The notes: generated by a model not told the origin, from the letters alone. 58,723 bases of DNA from JBBCJT01 sp037190665 (GCA_037190665.1 JBBCJT010000035.1:1-58723); one strand, 5' to 3'. Numbered from the stretch's first letter, positions 33,447 to 44,151 are shown. Numbers and translations: made by a program.

Positions 33447-34844
33447 TCACAAGGGCGGGCGGCGGCTCCGCGTGCCGCTCGCCTGCTCGAACTGATGTCC
33501 CAGGCGCAGCAGCAGCCCATCGCTCCAGGCCGGCCCCATGATCTGGAGCCCGAGGGGCAGACCCATCGAGGAAAACCCGCCGCAGACCGACAGGGCCGGA
33601 ATGCCGGCGACATTGGCGGGCGCGGTCAGGAACGGCCGCCCCATCCCTTCATCCGGCTTCTGCTCCACCAGCCGCGGGGCGGGTGTGGCGACGGTGGCGC
33701 AGATCAGCAGGTCGTGGCGGCCGAACGCGGCGGCGGTGGTCCGGATCAGGTCGCTCCGCATCCGCAGCGCCGCGATGTAGTCGGCCGCGCGGATCAGCGC
33801 CCCGCCCAGCACGCGGACGCGGAAGGTGCGCGAATAGTCGGCGGTGCGGGTGCGCAGCGTGTGCTCGTGCAGCGCATAGGCCTCGGCGCAGAGGATCAGG
33901 CGGCCGACCGCGTTGTAGTCCTGCACGGAGGGAAGGCTCGCCTCCTCCACGATGCAGCCCATGCGTTCCAGCGTGCGCGCGGCGTCGGCCACCATCTGCC
34001 GCACCTCGGCCGTGGCCGGGACGTCGCGTTCGTGGAAATGCCGGAGCAGGCCGATACGCAATCCCTTGACCGGCGCGTCCAGCCCCTTCGCGTAGCCCCC
34101 CACGCCGGGAACGGAGACCGAGGCCGGATCGGCCGGATCATGGCCCGCGATCGCGTCGAGCAGGATCGCGCAATCCTCCGCCGTCCAGGCCATCGGCCCG
34201 GCGGTATCGAGGCTGGGCGACAGCGGGATCACCCCCCGGCGCGACACCAACCCCGCCGTGGGTTTCAGGCCCGCGATGCCGCAATAGGCCGCCGGCAGCC
34301 GGATCGACCCGCCCGTGTCGGACCCGAGGCTGCCCAGCGTCAGCCCCGCCGCGATCGCGGCCCCGGAACCGGAGGAGGACCCGCCGGTGAACCGATCCCG
34401 GTCCCACGGGTTGCGCGCGGGCGGCCAGGGCAGGTCGAAGGCCGGCCCGCCGATGGCGAATTCATGCGTGGCGAGCTTCCCCAGCATCACCGCGCCCGCG
34501 GCAGCCAGCCGCCGGACCGTCTCCGCGTCCTGCTTGGGCACGTTGTCCTGCAGGATCCGCGAATGCGCGGTCGTCGGCACCCCGGCCGTGTCGTAGATGT
34601 CCTTGTAGGCGACGGGGATGCCTGTCAGCGGCGTGTGCGCCCGCGCCGCCACCGCCTTCTCGGCGGCCCGGGCGGAGGCGAGCGCGGCCTTGGCCGTGAC
34701 ATGCAGGAAGGCGTTCAGCGAAGGGTCGAGCCGTTCGATCCGCGCCAGCAGCGCGCGCGTGAGCTCGACGGGCGACAGCTTGCGGGCACCGATGAGCCGA
34801 CCCGCCTGGGCGATGGTCAGGTCATGCAGCGCCCCCTCTCTCAT
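33447..34844 (-). CDS. Amidase signature-family enzyme (AtzE/GatA-like)
   Basis: 465-residue amidase with the full Ser-cisSer-Lys triad: Lys81 (VAYKD), Ser156 (GGSSSGSG) and nucleophile Ser180 (DTGGSIR), with the expected 24-residue spacing between the two serines. It hydrolyses an amide; the substrate is unknown. It overlaps the preceding small AtzG-like gene by 4 nt, as in amidase pairs where a GatC-like subunit is required. Confidence 0.92.
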   Translation of the reverse strand: MREGALHDLTIAQAGRLIGARKLSPVELTRALLARIERLDPSLNAFLHVTAKAALASARAAEKAVAARAHTPLTGIPVAYKDIYDTAGVPTTAHSRILQDNVPKQDAETVRRLAAAGAVMLGKLATHEFAIGGPAFDLPWPPARNPWDRDRFTGGSSSGSGAAIAAGLTLGSLGSDTGGSIRLPAAYCGIAGLKPTAGLVSRRGVIPLSPSLDTAGPMAWTAEDCAILLDAIAGHDPADPASVSVPGVGGYAKGLDAPVKGLRIGLLRHFHERDVPATAEVRQMVADAARTLERMGCIVEEASLPSVQDYNAVGRLILCAEAYALHEHTLRTRTADYSRTFRVRVLGGALIRAADYIAALRMRSDLIRTTAAAFGRHDLLICATVATPAPRLVEQKPDEGMGRPFLTAPANVAGIPALSVCGGFSSMGLPLGLQIMGPAWSDGLLLRLGHQFEQASGTRSRRPPL

Positions 34845-35131
34845 CGGCGCTTTTTCCGGTTGGCGGGGGCGGCCTTGCGTGCCACGGGCTTGGCGGGCGC
34901 CGCCTTCCGCGACTTCGCCGCCTTCTTCGCGGTGGCGGGCGCAGGTGCTGCCTGCGTCGGCGGCGGCAGGCGGAAGACGGCGGTGCCATCGTCCGCGAAC
35001 GGCCGGTTGCGCGGGATCCGCGCGGCAAGCCCGACAAGCTGCTGCCAGGCGAGGACGAGGTCGGCGAGCTGTCCGGGGTTGAGCGTCAGCCCGGCCCGGC
35101 GCACCGCCTGGGCCATTTCATCGGGCGTCAC
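34841..35131 (-). CDS. AtzG/DUF4089-like small partner of the amidase
   Basis: 96 residues. The N-terminal domain TPDEMAQAVRRAGLTLNPGQ, a helical stretch and the ARIPRNRPFADDG/VFRL ending match the GatC-like AtzG pattern (two helices, then a hydrophobic Pro strand). The remaining third is a very Lys/Ala/Pro-rich tail (KKAAKSRKAAPAKP), unusual for AtzG. A GTG at 35129-35131 is used as start; a TTG at 35281 would overlap the ATPase gene. The overlap with the amidase indicates a heteromeric enzyme. Confidence 0.6.
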   Translation of the reverse strand: MTPDEMAQAVRRAGLTLNPGQLADLVLAWQQLVGLAARIPRNRPFADDGTAVFRLPPPTQAAPAPATAKKAAKSRKAAPAKPVARKAAPANRKKRR

Positions 35132-35255
35132 CGGCGCCGGCGGTGTGGCCGGGCCGCCGGGACCGTCTGGGGCGAAAGCTGGGCTTGAACGCCGTCCAGG
35201 GCCGAAAATTGGCGGACTCCTCTGACGTGGTCGGGCCGCGATTCCGCCTGAATCG

Positions 35256-36380
<1,125 letters not shown>

Positions 36381-37268
36381 CTACTTCTCTCCCTCCGTCA
36401 GGCCCTTCACGAACCAGCGCTGCATCAGCAGCACGATGGCCACAGGCGGCAGCAGCGCGAGCACGGTGGTGCCCATCACGCGGTTCCAGTCCGTCTGCGC
36501 CTCGGAGCCGATCATCTTCACGATGCCGATCACGATCGTGTCGAGCTGCGGATCGGAGGCGACCAGCAGCGGCCACAGATACTGGTTCCAGCCATAGACG
36601 AACAGGATCACCGCCAGTGCGGCGATGTTGGTCGACGACACCGGGATCAGGATGTCGCGCAGGAAGCGCAGCGGCCCGGCACCATCCATCCGCGCGGCCT
36701 CCACCAGCTCGTCGGGGATGGCGAGGAACACCTGCCGGAACAGCAGCGTCGCGGTGGCGGACGCGATCAGCGGCAGGGTGAGGCCGGTCATGGAGTTGAT
36801 CAGGTGCAGCCCGGCCATCACCTCGTAGGTCGGGATGATGCGCACTTCCACCGGCAGCATCAGCGTCAGGAAGATCAGCCAGAAGAACAGCATCCGGCCG
36901 GGGAAGCGGAAGAAGGCGATGGCGAAGGCGGACAGGATCGAGACCGCGATCTTGCCGGTCATGATCAGCAGCGCCATCAGCCCGGAGTTCAGCAGCATCC
37001 GCCAGACCGGCGTGGCACCCTGCCGGCCCGATCCGTCGTCCCAGATCTCCGCATAGGTGGACAGGTCGGCGCGCGGGATCAGCGGCACCTCGCCGCGGCC
37101 GATGGAGGCGGCGTCGTAGGTGGAACCCACCAGCACGATCCAGACCGGCAGCGCGAACAGCACCACGCCGAGGATCAGCACCGCATGGGCGACCCAGTCG
37201 GGGCGTTCGCGCGGCAGCGTCTCCCGGGCCGGGGCGGCTGCGGCGGTGCGAAGGGCTACGTCGCTCAT
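36381..37268 (-). CDS. ugpE: ABC transporter permease, UgpE type
   Basis: 295-residue permease with six transmembrane helices and the EAA loop EAARMDGAGPLRFLRDILIP. It carries the UgpE-like VRIIPTYEVMAGLHLINS. Coupled to ugpA (one base between stop and start). Confidence 0.93.
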   Translation of the reverse strand: MSDVALRTAAAAPARETLPRERPDWVAHAVLILGVVLFALPVWIVLVGSTYDAASIGRGEVPLIPRADLSTYAEIWDDGSGRQGATPVWRMLLNSGLMALLIMTGKIAVSILSAFAIAFFRFPGRMLFFWLIFLTLMLPVEVRIIPTYEVMAGLHLINSMTGLTLPLIASATATLLFRQVFLAIPDELVEAARMDGAGPLRFLRDILIPVSSTNIAALAVILFVYGWNQYLWPLLVASDPQLDTIVIGIVKMIGSEAQTDWNRVMGTTVLALLPPVAIVLLMQRWFVKGLTEGEK

Positions 37269-37269
37269 C

Positions 37270-38151
37270 TCAGTAATGCACCCGCCGTTCGACGAAACGG
37301 AACTGGATCATGGTCAGGATCATGACCACCGCCATCAGGATCACCGACTGCGCGGAGGAGGATCCGAGATCGAGGTTCACCACGCCGTCCACGTACACCT
37401 TGTAGATCAGCGTCTCCGTCGCCTTGCCCGGCCCGCCCTGCGTCAGCGCGTGGATCACGCCGAACGTGTCGAAGCAGGCGTAGACGACGTTGACGATGAT
37501 CAGGAAGAACGTCGTCGGCGACAGCAGCGGGAAGGTGATGGTCCGGAAGCGCCGCCACGCCCCTGCCCCGTCGATCTGCGCCGCCTCGATCACCGCGCGC
37601 GGGATCGACTGCAGCCCGGCGAGGAAGAAGATGAAGTTGTAGGAAACCTGCTTCCAGGCGCTGGCGGCGATCACCACCATCATCGCCTGCGTGCCGTTCA
37701 GCTTGTAGTCCCAGTGCACGCCGGCATTGTTCAGCATCCGCCCGAACAGGCCGATCTGCGGATGGAACAGGAAGATCCACAGCACGGCGGCGACCGCGGG
37801 GGCGATCGCATAGGGCCAGATCATCAGCGTGCGATATGCGCCGCGGGCACGGATGTCGCGGTCGGCGAAGACCGCGAACAGCAGCGCGATCCCCATCGCC
37901 AGCGCGGTGACGCAGACGGCGAAGATGACCGTGTTCCACGCCGACTGGCGATACAGCTCGTCCTCGAACAGCGCGGTGAAGTTCTCGAACCACACGAACT
38001 GGGTGCGGATGCCGAACGCATCCTGGCGCAGGAAGGACGCCTTCACCGCCTGGCCCGCGGGCCAGAGGAAGAAGATCGCGGTGACGAGGAGCTGCGGTGC
38101 GACCAGCAGGTAGGGAAGCAACCTGCCTTCGAAGAGCGTGCGGCGCTGCAT
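37270..38151 (-). CDS. ugpA: ABC transporter permease, UgpA type
   Basis: 293 residues, six transmembrane helices. The EAA loop reads EAAQIDGAGAWRRFRTITFP, and FVWFENFTALFEDELYRQ is typical of UgpA. Together with ugpB, E and C it forms a complete CUT1 importer. Confidence 0.93.
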   Translation of the reverse strand: MQRRTLFEGRLLPYLLVAPQLLVTAIFFLWPAGQAVKASFLRQDAFGIRTQFVWFENFTALFEDELYRQSAWNTVIFAVCVTALAMGIALLFAVFADRDIRARGAYRTLMIWPYAIAPAVAAVLWIFLFHPQIGLFGRMLNNAGVHWDYKLNGTQAMMVVIAASAWKQVSYNFIFFLAGLQSIPRAVIEAAQIDGAGAWRRFRTITFPLLSPTTFFLIIVNVVYACFDTFGVIHALTQGGPGKATETLIYKVYVDGVVNLDLGSSSAQSVILMAVVMILTMIQFRFVERRVHY

Positions 38152-38197
38152 GGGAAAGTGGCGGGGCGGACGGCCTGTGGCCGCCCGCCCCGGCCGG

Positions 38198-39535
38198 TCA
38201 GGTCCGGTTGGTCCGCTCGAACTCGCGCAGCACGCGGTTGCCGCGCTGCACCGCGCTGTCGAGCGCCTGCTGGGCGTTCTGGTTACCCTGCAGCGACTTC
38301 TCCATCTCCTCCTGGATGATGTTCCGGATCTCGACGAAGCGGCCGAGCCGGAAGCCGCGGCTGTTCGGCGTCATCGTCCCGCGGGTGAGCTGCAGGATCG
38401 GGATGTCCGCGCCGGGGTTCTTCTCGTAGAAGCCCTGCTTCTTCGACAGCTCGAACCCGCCGAAGGTGATCGGCACGTAGCCCGTGCGCTGGTGCCACTC
38501 GGCGTCGTTCTCGGGCTGGCTGATGAACTTGAAGAACTCGGCCACGGCCTTGTACTCGGGCGGGGTGCGCGTCGGCGCGGTCATCACCCACAGGCTCGCG
38601 CCGCCGATCACGGAGTTGATCGGCTCGGCCCGCACCTCCGGGTCGTTCGGCAGCATCGCCACGCCCCAGTCGAACTTCGCCTCGCGGCTGACGCGCGCGC
38701 GGAAGCCGGAGGAGGTGAACATCACCGCCGCCTCGCCGGACGGGAACAGCACCTCGCCCGCGTTGTCGCGGCCGCCGTAGCGGAACGTGCCTTCCTTCGC
38801 CATGTCCAGCAGCCGCGTCAGGTTCCTCACATGCGGCGGGCTGTTGATCTTCAGCTCCGTCCCCAGCCCCTCGAACCCGTTCGACAGCGTCGAGAACGAC
38901 AGGTCGTGGATGGCGCTGAACTGCTCGAAATGCGCCCAGGTCGGCCAGGCGGTGGAAACCGGGGTCGGCGTGGCGTTCGCCGCCTTCAGCTTGCGCGCCG
39001 CCTCGACCAGCTCGGGCCAGGTCTTGGGGAACTCATCGGCGTTCAGCCCCGCCTTGCGGAAGGCGTCCTTGTTGTACCAGACCACGGTGGTGGACGAGTT
39101 GAACGGCATCGAGGCGAGCTTGCCGTCGGCGGTGGAGTAGTAGCCGCGCACGCCCGGCAGGTACTGCTCGGGGTCCACCGCCACGCCGGTCTCCTCGAAC
39201 AGTTGCCAGACCTGCTTCACCGCCGGGCCGGCGGCGAGCATCGAGCCGGTGCCGACCTCGAACATCTGCACGATGTGCGGCGCCTGTCCCGCGCGCCAGG
39301 CAGCGACGGCGGAGGTCAGCGTCTCGACATACCCGCCCTTGAAGACGGGGTTCACCTTGTACTGGGTCTGGCTCTCGTTGAACTTCGTGCAGACACGCTC
39401 GACCTCAAGGCCGAGCGGGTTGGCGAGGCCATGCCAGAACGTGACCTCGGTGCGTGCCTGCGCGGCGGCGGAGCGCAACACGGCCGGCGCGGCCGCGAGG
39501 GCGGCGGTTCCGGCGAGCAAGTGGCGGCGGTTCAT
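38198..39535 (-). CDS. ugpB: sn-Glycerol-3-phosphate-type ABC substrate-binding protein, UgpB type
   Basis: 445-residue periplasmic receptor with a NRRHLLAG twin-arginine-like signal. TEVTFWHGLANPLG and the FNESQTQYKVNPVFKGGY segment are hallmarks of UgpB. GGGGAGA precedes the ATG at 39533-39535. First gene of the minus-strand unit ugpB-A-E-C-atzG-like-amidase-marC. The pairing with an amidase hints that the imported compound may carry an amide or that the operon has been reassigned. Confidence 0.92.
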   Translation of the reverse strand: MNRRHLLAGTAALAAAPAVLRSAAAQARTEVTFWHGLANPLGLEVERVCTKFNESQTQYKVNPVFKGGYVETLTSAVAAWRAGQAPHIVQMFEVGTGSMLAAGPAVKQVWQLFEETGVAVDPEQYLPGVRGYYSTADGKLASMPFNSSTTVVWYNKDAFRKAGLNADEFPKTWPELVEAARKLKAANATPTPVSTAWPTWAHFEQFSAIHDLSFSTLSNGFEGLGTELKINSPPHVRNLTRLLDMAKEGTFRYGGRDNAGEVLFPSGEAAVMFTSSGFRARVSREAKFDWGVAMLPNDPEVRAEPINSVIGGASLWVMTAPTRTPPEYKAVAEFFKFISQPENDAEWHQRTGYVPITFGGFELSKKQGFYEKNPGADIPILQLTRGTMTPNSRGFRLGRFVEIRNIIQEEMEKSLQGNQNAQQALDSAVQRGNRVLREFERTNRT

Positions 39536-39642
39536 TTATTGTCTCTCCCCTTCGATTTTGGGTTCGGAAGCGCCCTAACGACGGCGTGTTACGCTCGCTC
39601 TGCACTTCTATGACGGTTCGATGACGGCTGTCACCCGCCGCG

Positions 39643-39885
39643 TCATCGCGCCGCCCAGACCATCAACCGCCGCGCCGGCCAGACCCAGGCGATGCCGGCG
39701 GCGGCGTAGAACGCGAACTGCGGCAGCCAGTGCCAGTGCGCGGCCCAGTCGCCGACGCGCAGCACGAGGCCCAGGTACAGCAGGAAGCCCGCGAGCCCGA
39801 CCACGACCGCAAGCCCGGCGCGGCCGAAGCTGCGCCGTGGCGGGCGCGCGGGGGTGGCGGCGGTGGTGTCCGGACGAACGCTCAG
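39643..39885 (-). CDS. DUF2842-family small membrane protein, apparent CTG start
   Basis: 80 residues in a frame without any ATG, GTG or TTG near the start, so gene finders would miss it. A CTG at 39883-39885 follows a stop in the same frame, and AGGAGG lies 7 nt upstream, a perfect Shine-Dalgarno. The product has two hydrophobic helices (about 25-43 and 54-70) and ends FAFYAAAGIAWVWPARRLM, matching DUF2842. Host-like codon use. Function unknown. An internal GTG (VVG) is possible but would delete the first 27 residues. Confidence 0.72.
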   Translation of the reverse strand: MSVRPDTTAATPARPPRRSFGRAGLAVVVGLAGFLLYLGLVLRVGDWAAHWHWLPQFAFYAAAGIAWVWPARRLMVWAAR

Positions 39886-39946
39886 CTAGAAGCCTCCTGC
39901 AACTGAAACCCGGCGAGGCCCCGCGCGTCGCCCAAGCGACGTGACG

Positions 39947-40462
39947 ATGGACCTCAGAGACCATATCCGCGGCATCCCGGATTTTCCCAAGCCGGGTATC
40001 CTCTTCTACGACATCTCGACGCTGCTGCGCGACGCCGATGCCTGGCAGGTGGCGATGGGACGGATGGCGCGCGCGGTGCGCCACCACCAGCCCGACCTGG
40101 TCGCGGGGATCGAGAGCCGCGGCTTCCTGATGGCCGCGCCGCTGGCGCTGAAGCTCGGCTGCGGGTTCATCATGGTGCGCAAGCGCGGCAAGCTGCCGGG
40201 CGAGACGGTCGGGCTCGACTACGCGCTGGAGTACGGAAGCGACCGGGTGGAGATCCAGGCGGACGCCGTGAGGCCCGGCCAGCGCGTGGTGGTGGTGGAC
40301 GACCTGCTTGCCACCGGCGGGACGATGGCCGCGGGCATCCGCCTGCTGCGTCAGGTCGGCGCGGTGGTCCCGGCGGCGGCGGCGCTGATCGAGCTGAACT
40401 TCCTCGGCGGCCGCAGCCGCCTCGACGTGCATTTCGACGCGCTCGTCTCCTACGACGAATAG
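39947..40462 (+). CDS. apt: Adenine phosphoribosyltransferase
   Basis: Salvages adenine to AMP with PRPP. MDLRDHIRGIPDFPKPGI is the classical start; a GTG six bases upstream is possible. The PRPP motif VVVVDDLLATGGTM and MVRKRGKLPG complete the type-I PRTase. 171 residues. The stop lies 3 nt from that of the convergent rlmD-like gene. Confidence 0.96.
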   Translation: MDLRDHIRGIPDFPKPGILFYDISTLLRDADAWQVAMGRMARAVRHHQPDLVAGIESRGFLMAAPLALKLGCGFIMVRKRGKLPGETVGLDYALEYGSDRVEIQADAVRPGQRVVVVDDLLATGGTMAAGIRLLRQVGAVVPAAAALIELNFLGGRSRLDVHFDALVSYDE

Positions 40463-40465
40463 GCC

Positions 40466-41728
40466 TCAGCCGCGGTCGAAGACGACGACGCTTTCCAGAT
40501 GCGGCGACCAGAGGAACTGGTCGATGGGCGTCGCTGACACGATCCCGAAGCCGGCCTGCCGCAGCGTCGCGGCATCGCGCGCCAGCACGGCCGGATTGCA
40601 GGAGACATAGACCACCCGGCGCAGGCGCGATGCCGCAATCGCGGCCACCTGCGGCGCGGCCCCCGCGAAGGGCGGATCCAGCACCAAGGCGGCAAACCCG
40701 TTCAGTTCCGCCGCCGCCAGCGGCCGGCGGGCGAGGTCGCGCGTCTCGCCCCGGATACGCGCGCCGAGCCCGTTCGCCCGCGCCGCACGGTCGAGCGCGG
40801 CGAGCGCACCCGCCTCCCCTTCCACCGCACGCACGCGATGCCGGGCCGCGATGGCGAAGCTGAGCGTGCCGATGCCCGCGAACAGGTCGGCGACCTCCGC
40901 GCCCTGCTTGATGTCCGCCAATCCGGCGACGGTCGCCGCGACGATGGCCTGCTCGCCCTGCGGACTGGCCTGCAGAAAGGCACCCGGCGGCGGCGCGACC
41001 GGCACGCCGGACAGTGCGATGCGCGGCGGCCGCAATTCGGCGATCGGCTCGGGCGCGCCACGGCCGGTCGCCCAGGCCACGCGGCACAGCCCCGCCTCCC
41101 GCGCCAGCGTCACCAGCCGCGCGCGATCCTCGGCGGATGGCTCGCCCTCCCCGCGCAGCAGCAGGTCGGGGCCGTTGTCGAGCAGGTTCACCACCGCATC
41201 GCCCTGCCGCCGCAGGGCCCGCACCTCGCGCAGCGCCGCGCGCAGCGGATCGAGCAGCGCGATCAGGTGCGGATCGAAGACGGGGCAGTCGATCAGGTCA
41301 TAGGGCTCGCCGCCGCCACGCGGATGCAGGCCGACCACCATCCGCCCCCGCTCCCGCCGGATCGCGAAATCCGCACGACGGCGGGACCGCGGCGGCGTGC
41401 GCACGAGCGGCGCGATGTCCAGTTCGCCATAGCCGGCACGCGCCAGCGCCTCGGACAGCCGCGCCCGCTTCCACGCGGCATAGGGCGCGTCCGCCCAGTG
41501 CTGGAGCAGGCAGTTGCCGCAGATCCCGTGATGCGGGCAGGTCGGCTCCACCCGGTCGGGGCTGGCCACCAGCACCGCCTCCAGCCGCGCACCGCGCCGG
41601 CCGGGCGCGATGCGGACCACCTCGCCCGGCAGGGCGAACGGGACATGCAGCACCGCCCCGTCCGGCCCCGTGGCCACGCCGTCGCCGCCCGCGCCGAGGC
41701 GGGCGATCGTGACCTCGGTCGCGCTCAG
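40466..41728 (-). CDS. rlmD: 23S rRNA (uracil-C5)-methyltransferase, RlmD/RumA-like, apparent CTG start
   Basis: SAM-dependent RNA m5U methyltransferase. The iron-sulfur cluster cysteines are visible (C-x5-C-x2-C in CPHHGICGNC, plus DLIDCP), as are SAM motif ADLFAGIGTLSFA and catalytic Cys VSCNPAVLARD. With the first ATG/GTG/TTG (a GTG at 41677) the N-terminal TRAM domain is truncated; starting at the CTG at 41726-41728, which overlaps the gcdH stop as CTGA, restores TRAM (TEVTIARLGAGGDGVA). Either start is possible; the CTG gives the complete family fold. Confidence 0.87.
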   Translation of the reverse strand: MSATEVTIARLGAGGDGVATGPDGAVLHVPFALPGEVVRIAPGRRGARLEAVLVASPDRVEPTCPHHGICGNCLLQHWADAPYAAWKRARLSEALARAGYGELDIAPLVRTPPRSRRRADFAIRRERGRMVVGLHPRGGGEPYDLIDCPVFDPHLIALLDPLRAALREVRALRRQGDAVVNLLDNGPDLLLRGEGEPSAEDRARLVTLAREAGLCRVAWATGRGAPEPIAELRPPRIALSGVPVAPPPGAFLQASPQGEQAIVAATVAGLADIKQGAEVADLFAGIGTLSFAIAARHRVRAVEGEAGALAALDRAARANGLGARIRGETRDLARRPLAAAELNGFAALVLDPPFAGAAPQVAAIAASRLRRVVYVSCNPAVLARDAATLRQAGFGIVSATPIDQFLWSPHLESVVVFDRG

Positions 41729-42942
41729 GCGGCGCCGAAGGCCGCGATCCCGGTCTGCGCGCGGCCGAGGATCAGGGCGTGCACGTCATGCGTGCCCTCG
41801 TAGGTGTTCACCGCCTCGAGGTTCATGACGTGGCGGATCACGTGGTACTCGTCGGCGATCCCGTTTCCGCCGTGCATATCCCGCGACTCGCGCGCGATCG
41901 CGAGCGACTTGCCGCAGTTGTTGCGCTTCATCAGGGAGATCATCTCCGGCGCGGCGCGGTGGTCGTCGAACAGCCGGCCGAGGCGCAGCACCGATTGCAG
42001 GCCCAGCGTGATCTCGGTCTGCATGTCGGCGAGCTTCTTCTGGATGAGCTGCGTGGCCGCGAGCGGGCGGCCGAACATCTTGCGCTCCAGCGTGTAGCTG
42101 CGCGCGGCATGCCAGCAGAACTCGGCGGCCCCCAGGCTGCCCCAGGCGATGCCGTAGCGCGCGCGGTTGAGGCAGGAGAACGGGCCCTTCAGCCCCTTCA
42201 CGCCCGGCAGCATCGCGCTTTCCGGCACTTCCACGTCCTGCATCATGATCATGCCGGTGGTGGAGGCGCGCAGGCTGAACTTGCCCTCGATCTTCGGCGC
42301 GGTCAGGCCCTTCATACCCTTCTCGAGGATGAAGCCGCGGATCTCGCCGGCATCGTCCTTGGCCCAGACCACGAACACGTCCGCGATCGGCGAATTGGTG
42401 ATCCAGGTCTTCGATCCGCTGATCACGTAGCCGTTCGCGGTCTTCTTCGCGCGCGTGCGCATCGCGCCGGGATCGGAACCGGCGTCGGGCTCGGTCAGGC
42501 CGAAGCAACCCACCAACTCACCCGTGCGCAGGCCGGGCAGGTACTTGTCCTTCTGCGCGTCCGATCCGAACGCCCAGATCGGGAACATCACCAGCGAGGA
42601 CTGCACCGAGAAGGCCGAGCGGTAGCCGGAATCGACCCGCTCCACCTCGCGCGCGATCAGCCCGTAGGCGACGTAGGAGACGCCGGCGCAGCCGTGGGAA
42701 TCGAGCGTGGCGCCGAGGAAGCCCATCTCCCCCATCTCGTTCATGATCTCGCGGTGGAAGACCTCATTGCGGTTGGCTTCCAGCACGCGGGTGAACAGCT
42801 TCTCCTGGCAGTAGGCGTGCGCCGCGTCACGGATGGCGCGCTCGTCCTCCGTGAGCTGGTCGTCGAGCAGCAGCGCGTCGTCCCACTTGAAGGGGGGCAG
42901 CTTGGCTGAGGCGGGCTTGGTCGCGGGGGCGACGTCGTTCAT
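41725..42942 (-). CDS. gcdH: Glutaryl-CoA dehydrogenase
   Basis: Acyl-CoA dehydrogenase family (405 residues) that oxidises and decarboxylates glutaryl-CoA to crotonyl-CoA. It shows CFGLTEPDAGSDPGAM, GSKTWITNSPIADVFVVWA and the catalytic Glu in the NTYEGTHDVH motif; ESRDMHGGNGI is GcdH-typical. The ATG at 42940-42942 has GGGAGAA upstream. Confidence 0.93.
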   Translation of the reverse strand: MNDVAPATKPASAKLPPFKWDDALLLDDQLTEDERAIRDAAHAYCQEKLFTRVLEANRNEVFHREIMNEMGEMGFLGATLDSHGCAGVSYVAYGLIAREVERVDSGYRSAFSVQSSLVMFPIWAFGSDAQKDKYLPGLRTGELVGCFGLTEPDAGSDPGAMRTRAKKTANGYVISGSKTWITNSPIADVFVVWAKDDAGEIRGFILEKGMKGLTAPKIEGKFSLRASTTGMIMMQDVEVPESAMLPGVKGLKGPFSCLNRARYGIAWGSLGAAEFCWHAARSYTLERKMFGRPLAATQLIQKKLADMQTEITLGLQSVLRLGRLFDDHRAAPEMISLMKRNNCGKSLAIARESRDMHGGNGIADEYHVIRHVMNLEAVNTYEGTHDVHALILGRAQTGIAAFGAA

Positions 42943-43127
42943 GGCGCTTCTCCCGTAAAAGGGTTGCCCCACATATCGCCGCCCGGCGCCCGGCGGCAAG
43001 CAGGCACGGCGACAGGGGCAGGTATGAGGCCACGCACGCCTGTCCACGTTCCGGATCCGATACGGTCCTGCCGGGGCCGGACGTCATCGCGGACCCGCCC
43101 TCGCCTCCCCCGGCGACGCCGGCTGCC

Positions 43128-44120
43128 TCAGCGGCCCTGCAGCCTCGCCGCCGCCGCGTCGAAGCGTGTCCAGCCCGGGACCTGGGCGGCGAGATTCACC
43201 TCCCGCCATTTCGGATGGCGTGGCGGGCGGAGGAACTCGTCGAAGCGGGCGAAGAACTGCTCGACGAAGTTAGCGACCTTGCGGTGGCGCTCGTTGCCCG
43301 GCGTCCAGCCATAGACCGCCATCACCGCGCCCACCGCGATCGTGTCCACGGCACTGCCCTCGGGCACCAGCGCGGGATAGTCGGTCGAGGCGATGCGCGC
43401 GGGCAGATAGGTCTCGAGCAAGGCCGGCGTCATCTCGAAGGACAGGAACTTCAGCCCGCTACCGGCGGGGATGGAGGAGAACAGCCGCGCCGGCTTGCCG
43501 GCCACGAACACCAGGGCGGCGATCTCGCCACGGCGCAGCTTGTCCAGCGCCACGTCCTGCGTGTCGTTGCGGATGTCGGGCGCGACGCCGAGCGCGTCGA
43601 AGACGAGCGAGGCGGTCATCGCCGTGCCGGATCCGCGCACGTCCACGTTCACCGGCTTGCCGCCGAGGTCGGACAGGCTGGCGATGTCGCTGCGCGCCAG
43701 CACATGGATCTCCTCGTCGTACAGCTTGGCGATGTACTGCACGAGCCGGTCGAGGCCGGGCAGCAGCCGCTGCCGTCGCGCGAAGGCGAGCGCATCCGAC
43801 TGCACGATGCCGATATCGACGCCGCGCAGCAGCATGATGTCGGCGAGGTTCTGCAACGACCCCTTGCCGATCATGGCCACGATGCGGAGGTTGTCGCCGT
43901 CGTCCAGCACCGAGGCGAGGTCGGAGGCGATGCGGATATAGGTTCCGTCCACGCCGCCCGAGATCACGCCCACCGTGCCCGCGTTGGCGCGCGCCGTGAG
44001 GGTGTTGAGCGTCTGCGGCGTGATCATCGGCGCCTGCGCAACCGCGATGCCGGGCGAAGCGACAAGGGCGGCGACGGCGCCCAGCAGCGCGCGGCGTGAC
44101 GGAGCCTGGCCAGGGTGCAT
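43128..44120 (-). CDS. TAXI-family TRAP transporter solute receptor
   Basis: 330 residues. A Tat-like signal (SRRALLGA) ends near AVAQ. GVISGGVDGTYIRIASDLA is the TAXI-family opening, and VDIGIVQSDAL and VNVDVRGSGTA follow. GGAGGAA precedes the ATG at 44118-44120. No TRAP membrane subunits in the window. Together with Bug and Ugp this shows a receptor-rich, scavenging lifestyle. Confidence 0.9.
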   Translation of the reverse strand: MHPGQAPSRRALLGAVAALVASPGIAVAQAPMITPQTLNTLTARANAGTVGVISGGVDGTYIRIASDLASVLDDGDNLRIVAMIGKGSLQNLADIMLLRGVDIGIVQSDALAFARRQRLLPGLDRLVQYIAKLYDEEIHVLARSDIASLSDLGGKPVNVDVRGSGTAMTASLVFDALGVAPDIRNDTQDVALDKLRRGEIAALVFVAGKPARLFSSIPAGSGLKFLSFEMTPALLETYLPARIASTDYPALVPEGSAVDTIAVGAVMAVYGWTPGNERHRKVANFVEQFFARFDEFLRPPRHPKWREVNLAAQVPGWTRFDAAAARLQGR

Positions 44121-44151
44121 CGTCTCGTTCCTCCGTGGGACAGCAGTGGAT

